In this document: positions 20,421 through 29,811 of the stretch, piece by piece
How the letters are laid out: the number at the start of each line of letters is the position of its first letter
Numbering within the stretch: the stretch's first letter is position 1
NCBI RefSeq assembly: GCF_009800965.1
Contig: NZ_WUAF01000002.1
Coordinates: forward strand, 1-64,000
DNA: 64,000 nt
Direction of reading: 5' to 3'
DNA from: Cognatazoarcus halotolerans
Lineage (GTDB): Bacteria; Pseudomonadota; Gammaproteobacteria; Burkholderiales; Rhodocyclaceae
Notes under the pieces: model-generated
Seen by the model: the letters and a program-made list of their open reading frames with translations, nothing else
Told to the model about the DNA's origin: nothing
Database searches by the model: none
Made by a program: the position numbers and the translations under genes

Positions 20421-21891
20421 ATGGCGCAAGGTGAAGGATGGTGGGGGCGATGGCGCGCATCATAATTCCCTGTTCGGGGAAATCCTCGATTGGATGCTCG
20501 CCCCCCTCCTTTTTCTTTGGCCCATTTCGATCATCATCACCCACAACGTTGCGGACAACATCGCCAATACGCCTTATGACAAAGGATTGGCGGAAAGCTT
20601 GCGGGCCTTGTCGCAGATGGTGTCGGTCGAGCAGGGGGAGGTCAAGGTAAGTTTTCCGGCTCCGGCCAGAGCGCTCTTCCGTTCGGATCAGGACGACGTT
20701 CTTTATTTTCAGGTGACCGATCTGATCGGCGAAGTCGTCGCGGGTGACAGGGACATTCCCTGGATCGGCGCCCCGCGCAACCTCATCCCCGGAGAGGTTC
20801 TGTTTCGCGATGGGGTGATTCAGGGCGAAGAGGTCCGTATCGCCTATCTTTTTCTGAGGGCGTTTCCCGAACCCACCAGCCCGCTGGTTCTGCTGCAGAT
20901 GGCCGAAACACGGAACAAGCGTGGTGATCTCGCATCGCGTGTCGTTACGGGTGTGTTGTTACCTCAATTCGCAATCATCCCCCTCGCCGTGGTGCTGGTC
21001 TGGCTCGGGTTGTCGCGGGGGATTGCGCCGTTGAACAGACTGCAGCGCATCTTGCGACGTCGCAGGCCGTCCGATCTATCGCCGATTTCGACGGTAGGCG
21101 TGCCCGAGGAGGTACGCCCGCTCATCGTCGGCTTCAACGAGATGATGGGCCGGCTTGAGGAAAACCTTCAAGCTCAGCAGCGTTTCATCGCAGATGCGGC
21201 TCACCAGATGCGGACACCGCTGACAGGCCTCCGAACACAGACCGAACTCGCGCTACAGGAAACCGAGCCGCGCCTGTTGCGGCGCTCGCTTGAGCAGATT
21301 GCCGGTAGTGCCGAGCGCGCGAGCCACCTGATCAATCAGCTTCTATCGCTGGCCCGTGCAGAGTCGAGCTCCGAGAAAATCTATGCAGTTGAGCGGCTTG
21401 ACCTGAATGTTCTCGCCCTTGAAGTCGTGCAGGATCTATTCCCTCGTGCACTGGTGAAGCATATTGACTTTGGCCTCGAGGCGGCCGAAGAAGCGTTGAT
21501 CATTGATGGAAACCCGGTATTGTTGCGGGAACTGGTAAAGAATCTGGTCGACAACGCCATCAAGTACACGCCGGTTGGAGGGCAGGTTACCGTGCGTACG
21601 CTCGGAACGGAGTTCGCGATTCTGGAGGTCGAAGACAGCGGTATCGGCATTCCCGAGGGAGATCGCGAGATGGTATTCGAACGGTTTTACCGCGTCCTTG
21701 GAAGTGGAGAGGATGGTTCCGGACTGGGGCTCCCTATCGTGCAGGAAATCGCGGAATTGCACCGAGCCAGGGTAACGCTTAACCCGAATCCGGCAGGTCA
21801 GGGCACGCTCGCGCAGGCTGTTTTCCCGCGTAGCCTGCAGCCCCGTACAGGGGAAGGTGAAACGCTTGACGACGTTACGCCATCCGAATGA
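20407..21891 (+). CDS. Sensor histidine kinase (TctE-like)
   Basis: 494 aa. A membrane segment near 30-52, a periplasmic TctE-type sensor region, a second membrane segment (VVTGVLLPQFAIIPLAVVLV), HAMP, a HisKA box with phospho-accepting His in DAAHQMRTPL, and a HATPase domain with N-box LVDNAIKYTP, DSGIGIP and GSGLGLPIV. Translationally coupled to the preceding response regulator. The ligand is unknown, though close relatives sense tricarboxylates. Confidence 0.93.
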   Translation: MPLRKWRKVKDGGGDGAHHNSLFGEILDWMLAPLLFLWPISIIITHNVADNIANTPYDKGLAESLRALSQMVSVEQGEVKVSFPAPARALFRSDQDDVLYFQVTDLIGEVVAGDRDIPWIGAPRNLIPGEVLFRDGVIQGEEVRIAYLFLRAFPEPTSPLVLLQMAETRNKRGDLASRVVTGVLLPQFAIIPLAVVLVWLGLSRGIAPLNRLQRILRRRRPSDLSPISTVGVPEEVRPLIVGFNEMMGRLEENLQAQQRFIADAAHQMRTPLTGLRTQTELALQETEPRLLRRSLEQIAGSAERASHLINQLLSLARAESSSEKIYAVERLDLNVLALEVVQDLFPRALVKHIDFGLEAAEEALIIDGNPVLLRELVKNLVDNAIKYTPVGGQVTVRTLGTEFAILEVEDSGIGIPEGDREMVFERFYRVLGSGEDGSGLGLPIVQEIAELHRARVTLNPNPAGQGTLAQAVFPRSLQPRTGEGETLDDVTPSE

Positions 21892-21921
21892 TCCGCTGTA
21901 CCGGATCGACTCAAAAACTAT

Positions 21922-21949
21922 TTGACGATGGGGCTGGGTCGGCTATAAT
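21922..21949 (+). promoter_or_regulatory. Strong sigma-70 promoter of tRNA-Phe
   Basis: TTGACG (21922-21927) and TATAAT (21944-21949) with a 16-nt spacer, followed by GCGCGC, a GC-rich discriminator as in stringently controlled stable-RNA promoters. The tRNA begins 13 nt after the -10 box. Confidence 0.88.
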
Positions 21950-21962
21950 GCGCGCTCTCTTT

Positions 21963-22038
21963 GGCCAGGTAGCTCAGTTGGTAGAGCAGCGGATTGAAAA
22001 TCCGCGTGTCGGTGGTTCGATTCCGCCCCTGGCCACCA
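21963..22038 (+). tRNA. tRNA-Phe (anticodon GAA)
   Basis: 76 nt with an encoded CCA end. The acceptor stem GGCCAGG (21963-21969) pairs with CCTGGCC (22028-22034). The D-loop AGCTCAGTTGGTAGAGC, the anticodon loop with TTGAAAA and the T-arm GGTTCGATTCC are canonical. Close to E. coli tRNA-Phe over its length. Confidence 0.98.
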
Positions 22039-22045
22039 AGACAAG

Positions 22046-22073
22046 AAACGGCCCGCGCATGCGGGCCGTTTTG
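22046..22073 (+). terminator. Terminator after tRNA-Phe
   Basis: An 11-bp stem, aaacggcccgc (22046-22056) with gcgggccgttt (22061-22071), a GCAT loop and a T-rich tail. It makes the tRNA an independent unit. Confidence 0.93.
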
Positions 22074-22144
22074 CTTTGTCCGCCATGTTGTGGTGTGCAG
22101 GAAACGGCTGATTTTCCTCGATCTTTGAAGGAATCGGGCAGTGC

Positions 22145-22150
22145 TATAAT
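22145..22150 (+). promoter_or_regulatory. Candidate -10 box upstream of hemA
   Basis: TATAAT lies 30 nt before the hemA start. The nearest -35-like TTGAAG (22125-22130) is only 14 nt away, so the -35 assignment is unsure. Confidence 0.5.
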
Positions 22151-22179
22151 CCGCTGATTCGTTGGCCTTCCTCTATCGC

Positions 22180-23433
22180 ATGCAGCTTTTTGCTCTCGGC
22201 TTGAATCACCACTCGGCTCCGATCGCGATTCGCGAACGAGTGTCGTTCCAGCCTGAGCGGCTAGGTCAGGCCCTGTTGAGTCTGACCAATGCCAAACCGG
22301 TGCGAGAGGCAGCGATTCTGTCGACCTGCAATCGCACCGAACTTTACTACGCAAGTGACGATCCGCAGTCCGCTGCCGACTGGCTTGCCGATTTTCACCG
22401 GCTTAGTCTCAACGACATTTCGCCCTATCTGTACAGCTATCCGCAGCGCGAGGCGGTAAGGCATGTCTTCCGGGTTGCGAGCGGACTCGATTCGATGGTC
22501 CTCGGTGAGCCGCAGATTCTGGGCCAGGTCAAGGAGGCTGCGCGTCAGGCGGAAGAAGCGGGGACGCTCGGTACCCTGCTTCACAAGCTCTTCCAGCGGA
22601 CCTTCGCGGTGGCTAAAGAGGTACGTACCACGACCGCAATCGGAGCGAATACCGTTTCCATGGCGGCGGCAGCGGTTCATTTGTCGGAGCGAATTTTCGA
22701 ACGTGTCTCCGACCAGCAGGTGCTTTTCGTCGGGGCGGGTGAAATGGTGGAGCTGTGTGCTGCTCATTTCGCGGGCGCGAAGCCTCGTCGACTGACCATC
22801 GCAAATCGCACCGAAGTGCGCGCCCAGGGCCTCGCCGAGCGCTTCGGCGGGGATGTGATCCGGCTTGATGCCGTTGGAGACGTACTGCATCGCTACGACG
22901 TGGTGGTCTCGTGTACCGGCAGTCCCTTGCCGATTGTTGGGCTCGGGATGGTGGAGAGGGCGATCAAGGCGAGACGGCACCGGCCGATGGTAATGGTGGA
23001 TCTTGCGGTACCGCGCGATATAGAGCGAGAGGTTGCGGATCTCGATGACGTGTTCCTGTATACGGTCGACGACCTGGCTCAGGTGGTCGAGTCAGGTCTT
23101 GAGTCGAGACAGGCTGCCGTAATTGAAGCGGAATCGATCATCGATTCGCAGGTCGACGGGTTTCTACATTGGGTGGAGGCCCGGGATGCCGTTCCGACTA
23201 TTCGCGCGCTGCGCGAGCATGCCGAGTCACTTCGACAGACCGAGATGGAGCGGGCCCTCAAGCTTCTTGCGCGTGGCGAATCGCCCGAACGGGTGCTCGA
23301 GGTGCTCAGTCACGGCCTTGCGAACAAATTGATGCACGCCCCTACGCAGTACCTCAACCGTTCTGAAGGCGAGCGTCTTGGTGAGGCGATGCGGGTGTTG
23401 CACCACCTTTTTGATCTGAACCGCCGCGGCTAG
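22180..23433 (+). CDS. hemA: Glutamyl-tRNA reductase
   Basis: 417 aa from the ATG at 22180 ([14 protein letters not shown]); the in-frame start 18 nt earlier lies over the -10 region. It reduces Glu-tRNA(Glu) to glutamate-1-semialdehyde, the first committed step of C5-pathway tetrapyrrole synthesis. The catalytic cysteine lies in STCNRTELY. The HHSAP motif, the [14 protein letters not shown] segment, the NADPH-binding GAGEM and the C-terminal dimerisation helices are present. hemA-prfA-prmC is a classic proteobacterial order, seen here with 50 nt between hemA and prfA. Confidence 0.97.
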   Translation: MQLFALGLNHHSAPIAIRERVSFQPERLGQALLSLTNAKPVREAAILSTCNRTELYYASDDPQSAADWLADFHRLSLNDISPYLYSYPQREAVRHVFRVASGLDSMVLGEPQILGQVKEAARQAEEAGTLGTLLHKLFQRTFAVAKEVRTTTAIGANTVSMAAAAVHLSERIFERVSDQQVLFVGAGEMVELCAAHFAGAKPRRLTIANRTEVRAQGLAERFGGDVIRLDAVGDVLHRYDVVVSCTGSPLPIVGLGMVERAIKARRHRPMVMVDLAVPRDIEREVADLDDVFLYTVDDLAQVVESGLESRQAAVIEAESIIDSQVDGFLHWVEARDAVPTIRALREHAESLRQTEMERALKLLARGESPERVLEVLSHGLANKLMHAPTQYLNRSEGERLGEAMRVLHHLFDLNRRG

Positions 23434-23483
23434 TCTGCCGGCGCGCCCCGATCAGGCGTCGGGGGCCTTTTCCAGCGTGTACG

Positions 23484-24569
23484 ATGAAATCCAGCATTCG
23501 CGACAGACTCGAGCAACTCAGCCAACGGCATGAAGAGTTGGAGCGCCTCCTTGCCTCTCAGGAGGTCGGTGCCGACATGGATGCCTTTCGGCGATACAGC
23601 CGGGAGCACGCAGAACTTGGCGAAGTGGTCGGCCTCTATGCGCAGTACAGGCGGGCGGAGGAGGATGGTGTTACGGCAGGGGAAATGCTTGCCGATCCCG
23701 AGATGCGGGATCTGGCCCAGGCCGAGATCGCAGAGAGCCGTGAGGCAGTAGAAAGACTTGAACTCGAACTTCAGAAAGCGCTGCTACCCAAGGACCCCGA
23801 CGACGACCGGAATCTCTTCCTCGAAATCCGAGCCGGGACCGGCGGCGAGGAGGCCGCCCTCTTTGCGGGGGATCTGCTGAGGATGTATTCACGCTATGCC
23901 GAGCGTCGGGGATGGCGTGTCGAGATTGCCTCGGCGGCAGAGTCCGAGCTGGGTGGCTACAAGGAAGTGATCCTGCGCGTAATTGGCGCGGGAGCGTTTG
24001 CACGACTCAAGTTCGAATCGGGGGGGCACAGGGTGCAACGCGTTCCGGTGACAGAAACACAGGGTCGGATCCACACATCCGCGTGTACCGTGGCGGTGAT
24101 GCCGGAAGCCGATGAGCTTACCGAAGTGAATATCAACCCCGCCGATTTGCGCATCGATACCTTCAGGGCGAGTGGCGCCGGCGGCCAGCACATCAACAAA
24201 ACCGACTCCGCGGTACGTGTGACGCATTTGCCAACCGGCATCGTGGTTGAGTGTCAGGACGATCGCTCGCAACATCGCAACAAGGCGCAGGCGCTGTCGG
24301 TGCTCGCGGCGCGAATCAAGGATGCTCAGCTGCGCGAGCAACAGGCCCAGACCGCAGCCACCCGAAAGAGTCTTGTTGGCAGCGGCGATCGCTCCGAGCG
24401 CATCAGGACCTACAATTTTCCGCAGGGTCGCGTTACCGACCACCGCATCAACCTGACGCTCTACAAGCTCGATACGGTCATGGAAGGCGACCTCGACGAA
24501 ATCCTCGAGGCGCTCAAGACTGAATACCAGGCCGACCAACTCGCTGCGCTCGCGGACGATGGACGCTGA
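23484..24569 (+). CDS. prfA: Peptide chain release factor 1
   Basis: 361 aa. Terminates translation at UAA and UAG. The GGQ motif is in [16 protein letters not shown]; its glutamine is methylated by the next gene's product. The PCRF domain and the C-terminal basic release-factor region ([14 protein letters not shown]) are intact. Its 3' end overlaps prmC by 11 nt, which couples factor and methylase synthesis. Confidence 0.98.
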   Translation: MKSSIRDRLEQLSQRHEELERLLASQEVGADMDAFRRYSREHAELGEVVGLYAQYRRAEEDGVTAGEMLADPEMRDLAQAEIAESREAVERLELELQKALLPKDPDDDRNLFLEIRAGTGGEEAALFAGDLLRMYSRYAERRGWRVEIASAAESELGGYKEVILRVIGAGAFARLKFESGGHRVQRVPVTETQGRIHTSACTVAVMPEADELTEVNINPADLRIDTFRASGAGGQHINKTDSAVRVTHLPTGIVVECQDDRSQHRNKAQALSVLAARIKDAQLREQQAQTAATRKSLVGSGDRSERIRTYNFPQGRVTDHRINLTLYKLDTVMEGDLDEILEALKTEYQADQLAALADDGR

Positions 24570-25428
24570 ACGGATCAGTGTGGGGCTGCCGAGTATCGCC
24601 GGTGCGTTGAGCTATGGACGTCGAGCTGTCGATGCCGTTGATGCTCGCCTGTTGCTGCGCGAAGTCCTTGACTGCAGTGCTGTGCGGATCGCGGCATATC
24701 CGGAGGAGCGACTTTCGCACGACCAGTGGGCGCACTACCAGACGTTGGTGCGACGCCGTGAGGCGGGCGAGCCGATTGCCTATATTCTGGGACGGCGCGA
24801 GTTTTACGGACGTAGCTTCAAGGTTTCGCCTGCGGTGCTGATTCCGCGGCCGGAGACAGAGCTCTTGGTAGAGCGGGCGCTACAGGCGGTAAGTGGCACG
24901 GAGTGTCCGACAATACTGGACCTCGGAACCGGGAGCGGGGCGATTGCCATTACGATCGTGCTGGAGCTGGCCGATCGCGCCGCCCGCGTGTGTGCGGTCG
25001 ATGTCTCGGCGGCTTCGCTGGACTTGGCACGCGAAAATGCCCGATTGCTGGGGGCGAATGTCGAATTCTGCGAGGGAAGCTGGTTCGGGCCGTTGCTCGG
25101 GCGGCGCTTCGACTGCATTGTTAGCAATCCACCCTATATCCGCACGGATGATCGGCATCTCGAGCAAGGGGATTTGCGCTTCGAGCCTCCGGGCGCCTTG
25201 TCGGCCGGTGTCGATGGACTGAATGATCTGCGTGACATCATCGAGGAGGCGTCTGTCCATCTGAACCGGACGGGCTGGCTTTTCGTCGAACATGGATACG
25301 ATCAGGCCTGGAGCGTGGGTGAGCTGCTCGCCCAAGCAGGATTCGAAGAACTGTCCGCATGGCCGGATCTTGCAGGGGTCGTGCGTGTGAGCGGCGGACG
25401 ATTTCAACCATACGCGGGGCCAGGTTGA
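24559..25428 (+). CDS. prmC: Release factor glutamine methyltransferase
   Basis: 289 aa. N5-methylates the GGQ glutamine of RF1/RF2. An N-terminal helical substrate domain is followed by a Rossmann SAM domain with motif [11 protein letters not shown] and the catalytic NPPY starting at Asn190 ([10 protein letters not shown]). Overlaps prfA by 11 nt. Confidence 0.97.
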   Translation: MDAERISVGLPSIAGALSYGRRAVDAVDARLLLREVLDCSAVRIAAYPEERLSHDQWAHYQTLVRRREAGEPIAYILGRREFYGRSFKVSPAVLIPRPETELLVERALQAVSGTECPTILDLGTGSGAIAITIVLELADRAARVCAVDVSAASLDLARENARLLGANVEFCEGSWFGPLLGRRFDCIVSNPPYIRTDDRHLEQGDLRFEPPGALSAGVDGLNDLRDIIEEASVHLNRTGWLFVEHGYDQAWSVGELLAQAGFEELSAWPDLAGVVRVSGGRFQPYAGPG

Positions 25429-25490
25429 CGCTCGCGATGGCCGAGAATACAATTTCCCGATTAAATTACTCAACTATTCGAGGCGGTTCG

Positions 25491-25820
25491 ATGGATACCC
25501 AGAAATTGATTCAGGAACAGGTCACCGGCAACTCCGTTGTGCTCTACATGAAAGGCTCTCCGCAGTTCCCCCAGTGTGGTTTTTCGGCTACCGTTGCTCA
25601 GGTTCTGAAGCTCTGCGGGGTCAAGGATTACTTCTCGGTCAACGTGCTTGCCGACGCGGATATTCGGCAGGGCATCAAGGAATATGCTAACTGGCCGACA
25701 ATTCCCCAGTTGTATGTGAAAGGTGAGTTCGTCGGTGGTTGCGATATCGTGCGCGAGATGTACGAAAGCGGGGAATTGCAGCAGCTGTTGGCGGAGGCCG
25801 GCGTGGTCGTTCAGAGTTGA
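25491..25820 (+). CDS. grxD: Monothiol glutaredoxin, Grx4 type
   Basis: 109 aa from the ATG at 25491 ([11 protein letters not shown]). The monothiol CGFS site (Cys29) is in PQCGFSATV, and the glutathione-binding WPTIPQLYV and GGCDIV segments are present. Such proteins bind a [2Fe-2S] cluster with glutathione and pass it on in Fe-S assembly. The in-frame extension upstream lies inside prmC. Probably last gene of the hemA-prfA-prmC-grxD set, 62 nt after prmC. Confidence 0.96.
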   Translation: MDTQKLIQEQVTGNSVVLYMKGSPQFPQCGFSATVAQVLKLCGVKDYFSVNVLADADIRQGIKEYANWPTIPQLYVKGEFVGGCDIVREMYESGELQQLLAEAGVVVQS

Positions 25821-25971
25821 GGCGGACTGCGTTCGGGTTGGACCAATCGGCTCGATTTCGTCGTACCTGTTGTCGGAATTCTTTACGATTTGCCAGGTTG
25901 TCGAGCTCATATTGATCTTGTTGATTGTTAACTGTTTGAATTGAATGGAAATTTGAAGCGTTTTGCATGTG

Positions 25972-25987
25972 TGGTGCGATTCTTGCC
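25972..25987 (+). promoter_or_regulatory. Candidate sigma-54 (-24/-12) promoter of the HPr-rel-A type cluster
   Basis: TGGTGCG-ATTC-TTGCC has GG and GC exactly 10 nt apart and matches the TGGCACG-N4-TTGCW consensus at 5/7 and 4/5 positions. It sits 98 nt before the start at 26085. The 25821-26084 gap is AT-rich compared with its surroundings and holds no gene. Confidence 0.5.
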
Positions 25988-26084
25988 TTCAAGTACGTCC
26001 AAAGCGTGAAGCAGTTCATCTCCCGAATCACATGTTTGGGATAAGCTTCGATCACAGGCACTTGGCGGCAACCCAGGATCACAA

Positions 26085-26597
26085 ATGTCCACATCAAAAC
26101 AAAATCAGATCGAGAAAAGACGCAAATTGATCAAGAGCGCCGTTGGTGCGCCAGCACTTTTCACTTTGCCTGGAGCCGTTGGCTCTGCCATGGCGGCTGC
26201 AAGCCTTGGGTGTGATGTGAAGAGCCAGGCAACCTTCGCGGACGAGTCTCCGGTTGCAGGATTTCCTTCTGCGCCTGACAAATGGATGCGCGTGAGGTGC
26301 GAGGTCTGGACCTTCCGGCTTGAAAGCGGGGGGGCGGCGGTTACCGGCTTCAAGTTCAATGGCGCGTACTATCAGGTGACGAGCGGGGTGGCCCAGCAGG
26401 TGGCAGTGAAATTGACCCCGTCGTCACAGGCGCCCGTTCAGGTGGCTGGACAATATGTCTATGCCTTGGTCGATTATCAGCAAAGTGCACCTGCAACGAT
26501 TGTGCTTGATCCGAACAAGGCGGTTAGTCCGATTGCAGGTGCGTCATGTTGGAATTCGTTGACCTCGTCAAACCTCTCGAGCAACGTGATCAATTGA
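26085..26597 (+). CDS. Uncharacterised exported protein at the head of the HPr-rel-A cluster
   Basis: 170 aa. A basic N-terminus (KRRKLIKSAVG) and hydrophobic stretch ending AMAA (about 15-38) look like an export signal; with only KRRK and no RR-x-F-L-K it is not a convincing Tat signal. The mature part has three cysteines (about 43, 72 and near the C-terminus), little charge, and a Ser/Asn-rich end (SLTSSNLSSNVIN). I recognise no domain. It is the first gene, upstream of PqqD-like, HprK-like and nucleotidyltransferase genes, and is therefore a candidate substrate of that system. This is inference from position only. Confidence 0.7.
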   Translation: MSTSKQNQIEKRRKLIKSAVGAPALFTLPGAVGSAMAAASLGCDVKSQATFADESPVAGFPSAPDKWMRVRCEVWTFRLESGGAAVTGFKFNGAYYQVTSGVAQQVAVKLTPSSQAPVQVAGQYVYALVDYQQSAPATIVLDPNKAVSPIAGASCWNSLTSSNLSSNVIN

Positions 26598-26614
26598 TAT
26601 CGTTCTGACATTCT

Positions 26615-26872
26615 GTGGAAGACAGGCTTCTCGTGCGGCGTCTCGGTGACGCCGCAGTCGTTTTTGATGCCACGACCTGGCAGACGCATGTGCTTCCGCC
26701 CGCCGCATGTGTAGTGCTGGATTTTGTCGACGAGTGCGGGGGGCCCGGCGTCGCAAGTGAATCTCGCGTGGAGGCAGGGATTCGTGCATCTCTCGGCCTC
26801 GAGCAGGAGTCTGACGGCCTCGAAGGAATCATGCAGACACTGCGGGAACTCGGAATGTTCGCTCGTCAATGA
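26615..26872 (+). CDS. PqqD-family protein of the HPr-rel-A system
   Basis: 85 aa with a GTG start at 26615, 18 nt after the preceding stop. The sequence pattern (VRRLGDAAVVFDATTWQTHVL then PPAACVVLDFVDE) is that of PqqD-like wHTH peptide chaperones: a beta-hairpin with a hydrophobic core followed by helices. PqqD proteins deliver a precursor peptide to a modifying enzyme. From memory, this subtype co-occurs with HprK-related kinase A, as seen here. The stop overlaps the kinase start as ATGA. No radical SAM enzyme is present, so the partner is presumably the kinase. Confidence 0.82.
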   Translation: MEDRLLVRRLGDAAVVFDATTWQTHVLPPAACVVLDFVDECGGPGVASESRVEAGIRASLGLEQESDGLEGIMQTLRELGMFARQ

Positions 26873-27822
26873 ATCCGCCACCGCGGTTGGCTGCACTGGA
26901 AGCCAAGACCATTTCGAACGCATTGAAGGCGCCTGGTGGTCTGCGGATTCCCTACGGTGCCTGTACGGTTCGCGTTCGCGCTTTTGTGGACGGTTTCGCC
27001 GATGCGCTAAGGAATGTCTATGGCGCCTTTCCGTTCCTCACCGACGATGGGTTCGACGATTTTCATCTGGTTATCGACCGGGGGCGGGGAGCGCGACGCT
27101 GGGTGCGTCCCACCGCGCGCTTTCTGATCGATGGCGTTGAGCCCTTCGAGCCGTTTCCGCGATCAAATGCGTTGCCGTATTTCGAGTGGGGGGTGAACTG
27201 GTGTTTTGCCCAACGCTTCAATCAGTACGTGCTGTTGCACGCGGGCGTTCTGGCGCTCGGTGACCGGGCCGTTGTGATGGCGGCTACGCCTGGTTCCGGA
27301 AAGAGCACGCTTGCGGCCGGCATGATGCTTTCCGGATTCCGATTGTTGTCCGACGAATTCGGGGTTCTCGATCCAGTTTCCGGTGACCTGCTTTCCATGC
27401 TGAAACCGGTTGCGCTCAAGAATGAGTCGATCGAGGTCATTCGAGCCCTGTCGGATGAGGCCGCGCTCGGGCCCATCTACAGGGGAACGCGCAAGGGCGA
27501 CGTGTCCCATCTTGCGCCGAACGCGAATAGCGTGGAGCAGTTGGGCGCTCGCGCCCGCCCGGTCCTGGTGGTTTTTCCGCGCTATCGGCGTGGAGTCGGC
27601 CTCGAACTCAAACCACAATTGCCCGAGGAGGCGTTCGCGAGACTGGCCTTCAACAGCTTCAACTATTCGCTGTTGGGACCTGTTTCGTTCGATGCATTGG
27701 CAGTGCTTGCCGGCCGGTGCCAGGTCTACGAGTTGACGTATGGTGATCTTCCGAAGGCCATCGGGTGCGTGCGGGCGCTGCTCAATTCGAACGGCGAGGG
27801 GGGCGGCGCGCGTGAATACTGA
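26869..27822 (+). CDS. HprK-related kinase A
   Basis: 317 aa. The C-terminal two thirds look like the P-loop kinase domain of HPr kinase/phosphorylase: Walker A MAATPGSGKST (about 137-147) preceded by LLHAGVLAL, then RLLSDEFGVLD (about 158-168), the acidic motif after the P-loop. The N-terminal ~100 residues are unassigned. True HPrK acts on Ser46 of HPr; no ptsH-like gene is in the window, so the target here is unknown. It overlaps the PqqD gene by 4 nt and the nucleotidyltransferase gene by 11 nt, which makes a tight operon. Confidence 0.85.
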   Translation: MNPPPRLAALEAKTISNALKAPGGLRIPYGACTVRVRAFVDGFADALRNVYGAFPFLTDDGFDDFHLVIDRGRGARRWVRPTARFLIDGVEPFEPFPRSNALPYFEWGVNWCFAQRFNQYVLLHAGVLALGDRAVVMAATPGSGKSTLAAGMMLSGFRLLSDEFGVLDPVSGDLLSMLKPVALKNESIEVIRALSDEAALGPIYRGTRKGDVSHLAPNANSVEQLGARARPVLVVFPRYRRGVGLELKPQLPEEAFARLAFNSFNYSLLGPVSFDALAVLAGRCQVYELTYGDLPKAIGCVRALLNSNGEGGGAREY

Positions 27823-28903
27823 TCCGGCCCTAGGGGCGGCCGGGTGGCACCTGCTTCTGATTCTTCGGGATGTATCGCATGTGGCCAAAATGCGCATCGA
27901 GGATTGGGATGCTGTGCTGGTGCTTGCCCGTCAGGCGCGTCTCCTTGGCACGATTGCGTGCAGAATCCGCGATCGCCCCGATCTTGCGAAGCAGATACCC
28001 GACCGCGTGTGGGGACATCTGACGGCCTCGATCAACTATTCCTCGCATCGGTTGCAGATGGTGAGGATGGAGCTCGCGGCTTTGTCGGCAGCCCTGCCGC
28101 CGGAGCTGCCGGTTACGCTGCTCAAGGGGGCCGCCTACGTTGTCGAGGGTCTTCCTCTTGCGCATGGCCGCATGCCGAATGACGTCGACCTTCTGGTTCC
28201 AAGGGCGAATCTCGGCATCGCGGAGGCGGCGTTGCGGGATGGCGGCTGGGAGATGGAGAACGTCGACGAGTACGACCAGCAATACTATCGGCAGTGGAGT
28301 CATGAGCTTCCTCCGATGCGCATACCGGGCCATGCACTGGAGGTCGATCTGCACCATACGATTGCGCCGGTGACAAGCCGGGTCAGGGCAAACGACGTGG
28401 CCTTGTTCTCGGCGTTGGTACCGGTCGAAGGCACGCGATTCCGCGTGCTGAACCGCCATGACCAGATCATTCACGCCGCCATCCACCTCTTTCAGGATTC
28501 CGAGTTGGTTGGAAAGCTTCGGGACCTTGTGGATGTCGATGCACTTTACCGGAGCAGCATTCTCGACCAGCAGGCTTGCGACAGGCTCTGGAAGCGGGCC
28601 GCACAACACGGTGCAACGACACCGCTATGGTATGCCCTGAATTATTCGCGTTCTTGGCTCGGGACCCCGGTGCCAGCCGATCCGCCGGGCATCGAGCCGT
28701 CTTGGCTCGCACGTGCGATGACGGGGTGGCTTTTCCGCCACGTGTGCCCTCCCCGGATCTTCGAGCGTGGCAAGACACCGAGTAGAGTGTTGGTTGAACT
28801 GGCCGCCCAGGCGCGCTACCACTGGTTGAGAATGCCGCCCGCCTTGCTGGTACGGCATTTGGGCCACAAGTCGATGACTGCGGTGCGCTCAATCATCAGG
28901 TGA
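27812..28903 (+). CDS. Nucleotidyltransferase-fold protein of the HPr-rel-A cluster
   Basis: 363 aa from the GTG at 27812, inside the end of the kinase gene; a longer frame from 27740 overlaps the kinase fully. It belongs to the uncharacterised nucleotidyltransferase family (NTP_transf_5-like). The LLKGAAYV segment (103-110) and the metal-binding NDVDLLV (Asp124, Asp126) fit a Pol-beta-type nucleotidyl transfer site, and a third acidic candidate lies in ALEVDLHHT. Such proteins recur in PEP-CTERM and exopolysaccharide neighbourhoods and with ABC-exported peptide systems. Its substrate is unknown. It converges on the ketosamine kinase gene, with stops 8 nt apart. Confidence 0.82.
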   Translation: MNTDPALGAAGWHLLLILRDVSHVAKMRIEDWDAVLVLARQARLLGTIACRIRDRPDLAKQIPDRVWGHLTASINYSSHRLQMVRMELAALSAALPPELPVTLLKGAAYVVEGLPLAHGRMPNDVDLLVPRANLGIAEAALRDGGWEMENVDEYDQQYYRQWSHELPPMRIPGHALEVDLHHTIAPVTSRVRANDVALFSALVPVEGTRFRVLNRHDQIIHAAIHLFQDSELVGKLRDLVDVDALYRSSILDQQACDRLWKRAAQHGATTPLWYALNYSRSWLGTPVPADPPGIEPSWLARAMTGWLFRHVCPPRIFERGKTPSRVLVELAAQARYHWLRMPPALLVRHLGHKSMTAVRSIIR

Positions 28904-28911
28904 AACGGGGT

Positions 28912-29811
28912 TTATCGGCTGAGCATGCTCGAGAGCTGCTTCGCCATTCTGGTGGCCTGTCCCAGATATCCCCGCCCGAACAGATTCAGATGATTGAGTA
29001 TGTGGTAGAGGTTGTAAAGCGTCTTGCGCTCGGCGTGGCCCTCCGCGAGCGGCCACAAGGCGCGATAGGTCGCGTAGAAGGTATCGGGAAGGCCTCCGAA
29101 CAGTTCGGTCATGGCCAAGTCCACTTCGTGATCGCCGAAGTGGATGGCCGGATCAAAGCTGGCGACGTGTCCGTCATTCGTGATCGCGATGTTTCCGTGC
29201 CAGAGATCGCCGTGCACGAGGGACGGCCGGGCACGGTAATCAAGGAACAGCGCGGGAGTCCGGTCGATGATCTTCTGTCCGAGCTTCGCCAGTTCGCCAC
29301 CGAATTCCGTCCTGGCGGCAAATTCGAACTGTGGTTTGAGCCGCTGGAGAGCAAAGAACCGTGACCAGTTGCCTGAATGATCGTTTTGCTGTGGCGTATT
29401 CCCGATGTAGTTGTCCCGGTGCCAGCCGAACGCATCCGACTGGTGAGCATGCAGGTTCGCGAGGGCTTCGGCGGCCAGCCGGCCCTCCGCGAGCGTTCGG
29501 ACCGGATGTAGCTCGAGATGCTCCAGGATGATCCAGGCATGCTCGTCGTCCCCGCTGCAATCGATTGTTGCCGGGGTCCGGAAGCAGTCAGCATCCCGCA
29601 GTGCGACGAGGCCGTCGGCTTCAGCGGAGAACCGGTCCAAGGCGCCAGACTTTCCGTATTTGACGAAGAAGCGCTTGCCGTCGCCGGCAAGGACGATCTT
29701 CCCCGAACCTTCCGCTCTTTCCGGCGAGGTGGAGTCGAGGTGAAAATCGTTGCCGACATGTGCCCTGATGGCTTCTTCGAGCTTCCGGGCGAGGCCGTGG
29801 TGGTCCTTCAT
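28912..29811 (-). CDS. Fructosamine/ketosamine-3-kinase family protein
   Basis: 299 aa, the usual length. The fold is that of aminoglycoside phosphotransferases; the catalytic loop HGDLWHGN (200-207) and the metal-binding Asp220 in SFDPAIHFGD are intact, as is the Lys51 region (RFFVKYG). Members phosphorylate ketosamines on glycated proteins or free amino sugars, destabilising them for repair. The start overlaps the stop of the upstream Ser/Thr kinase gene by 4 nt, so the two are co-translated. Confidence 0.92.
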   Translation of the reverse strand: MKDHHGLARKLEEAIRAHVGNDFHLDSTSPERAEGSGKIVLAGDGKRFFVKYGKSGALDRFSAEADGLVALRDADCFRTPATIDCSGDDEHAWIILEHLELHPVRTLAEGRLAAEALANLHAHQSDAFGWHRDNYIGNTPQQNDHSGNWSRFFALQRLKPQFEFAARTEFGGELAKLGQKIIDRTPALFLDYRARPSLVHGDLWHGNIAITNDGHVASFDPAIHFGDHEVDLAMTELFGGLPDTFYATYRALWPLAEGHAERKTLYNLYHILNHLNLFGRGYLGQATRMAKQLSSMLSR

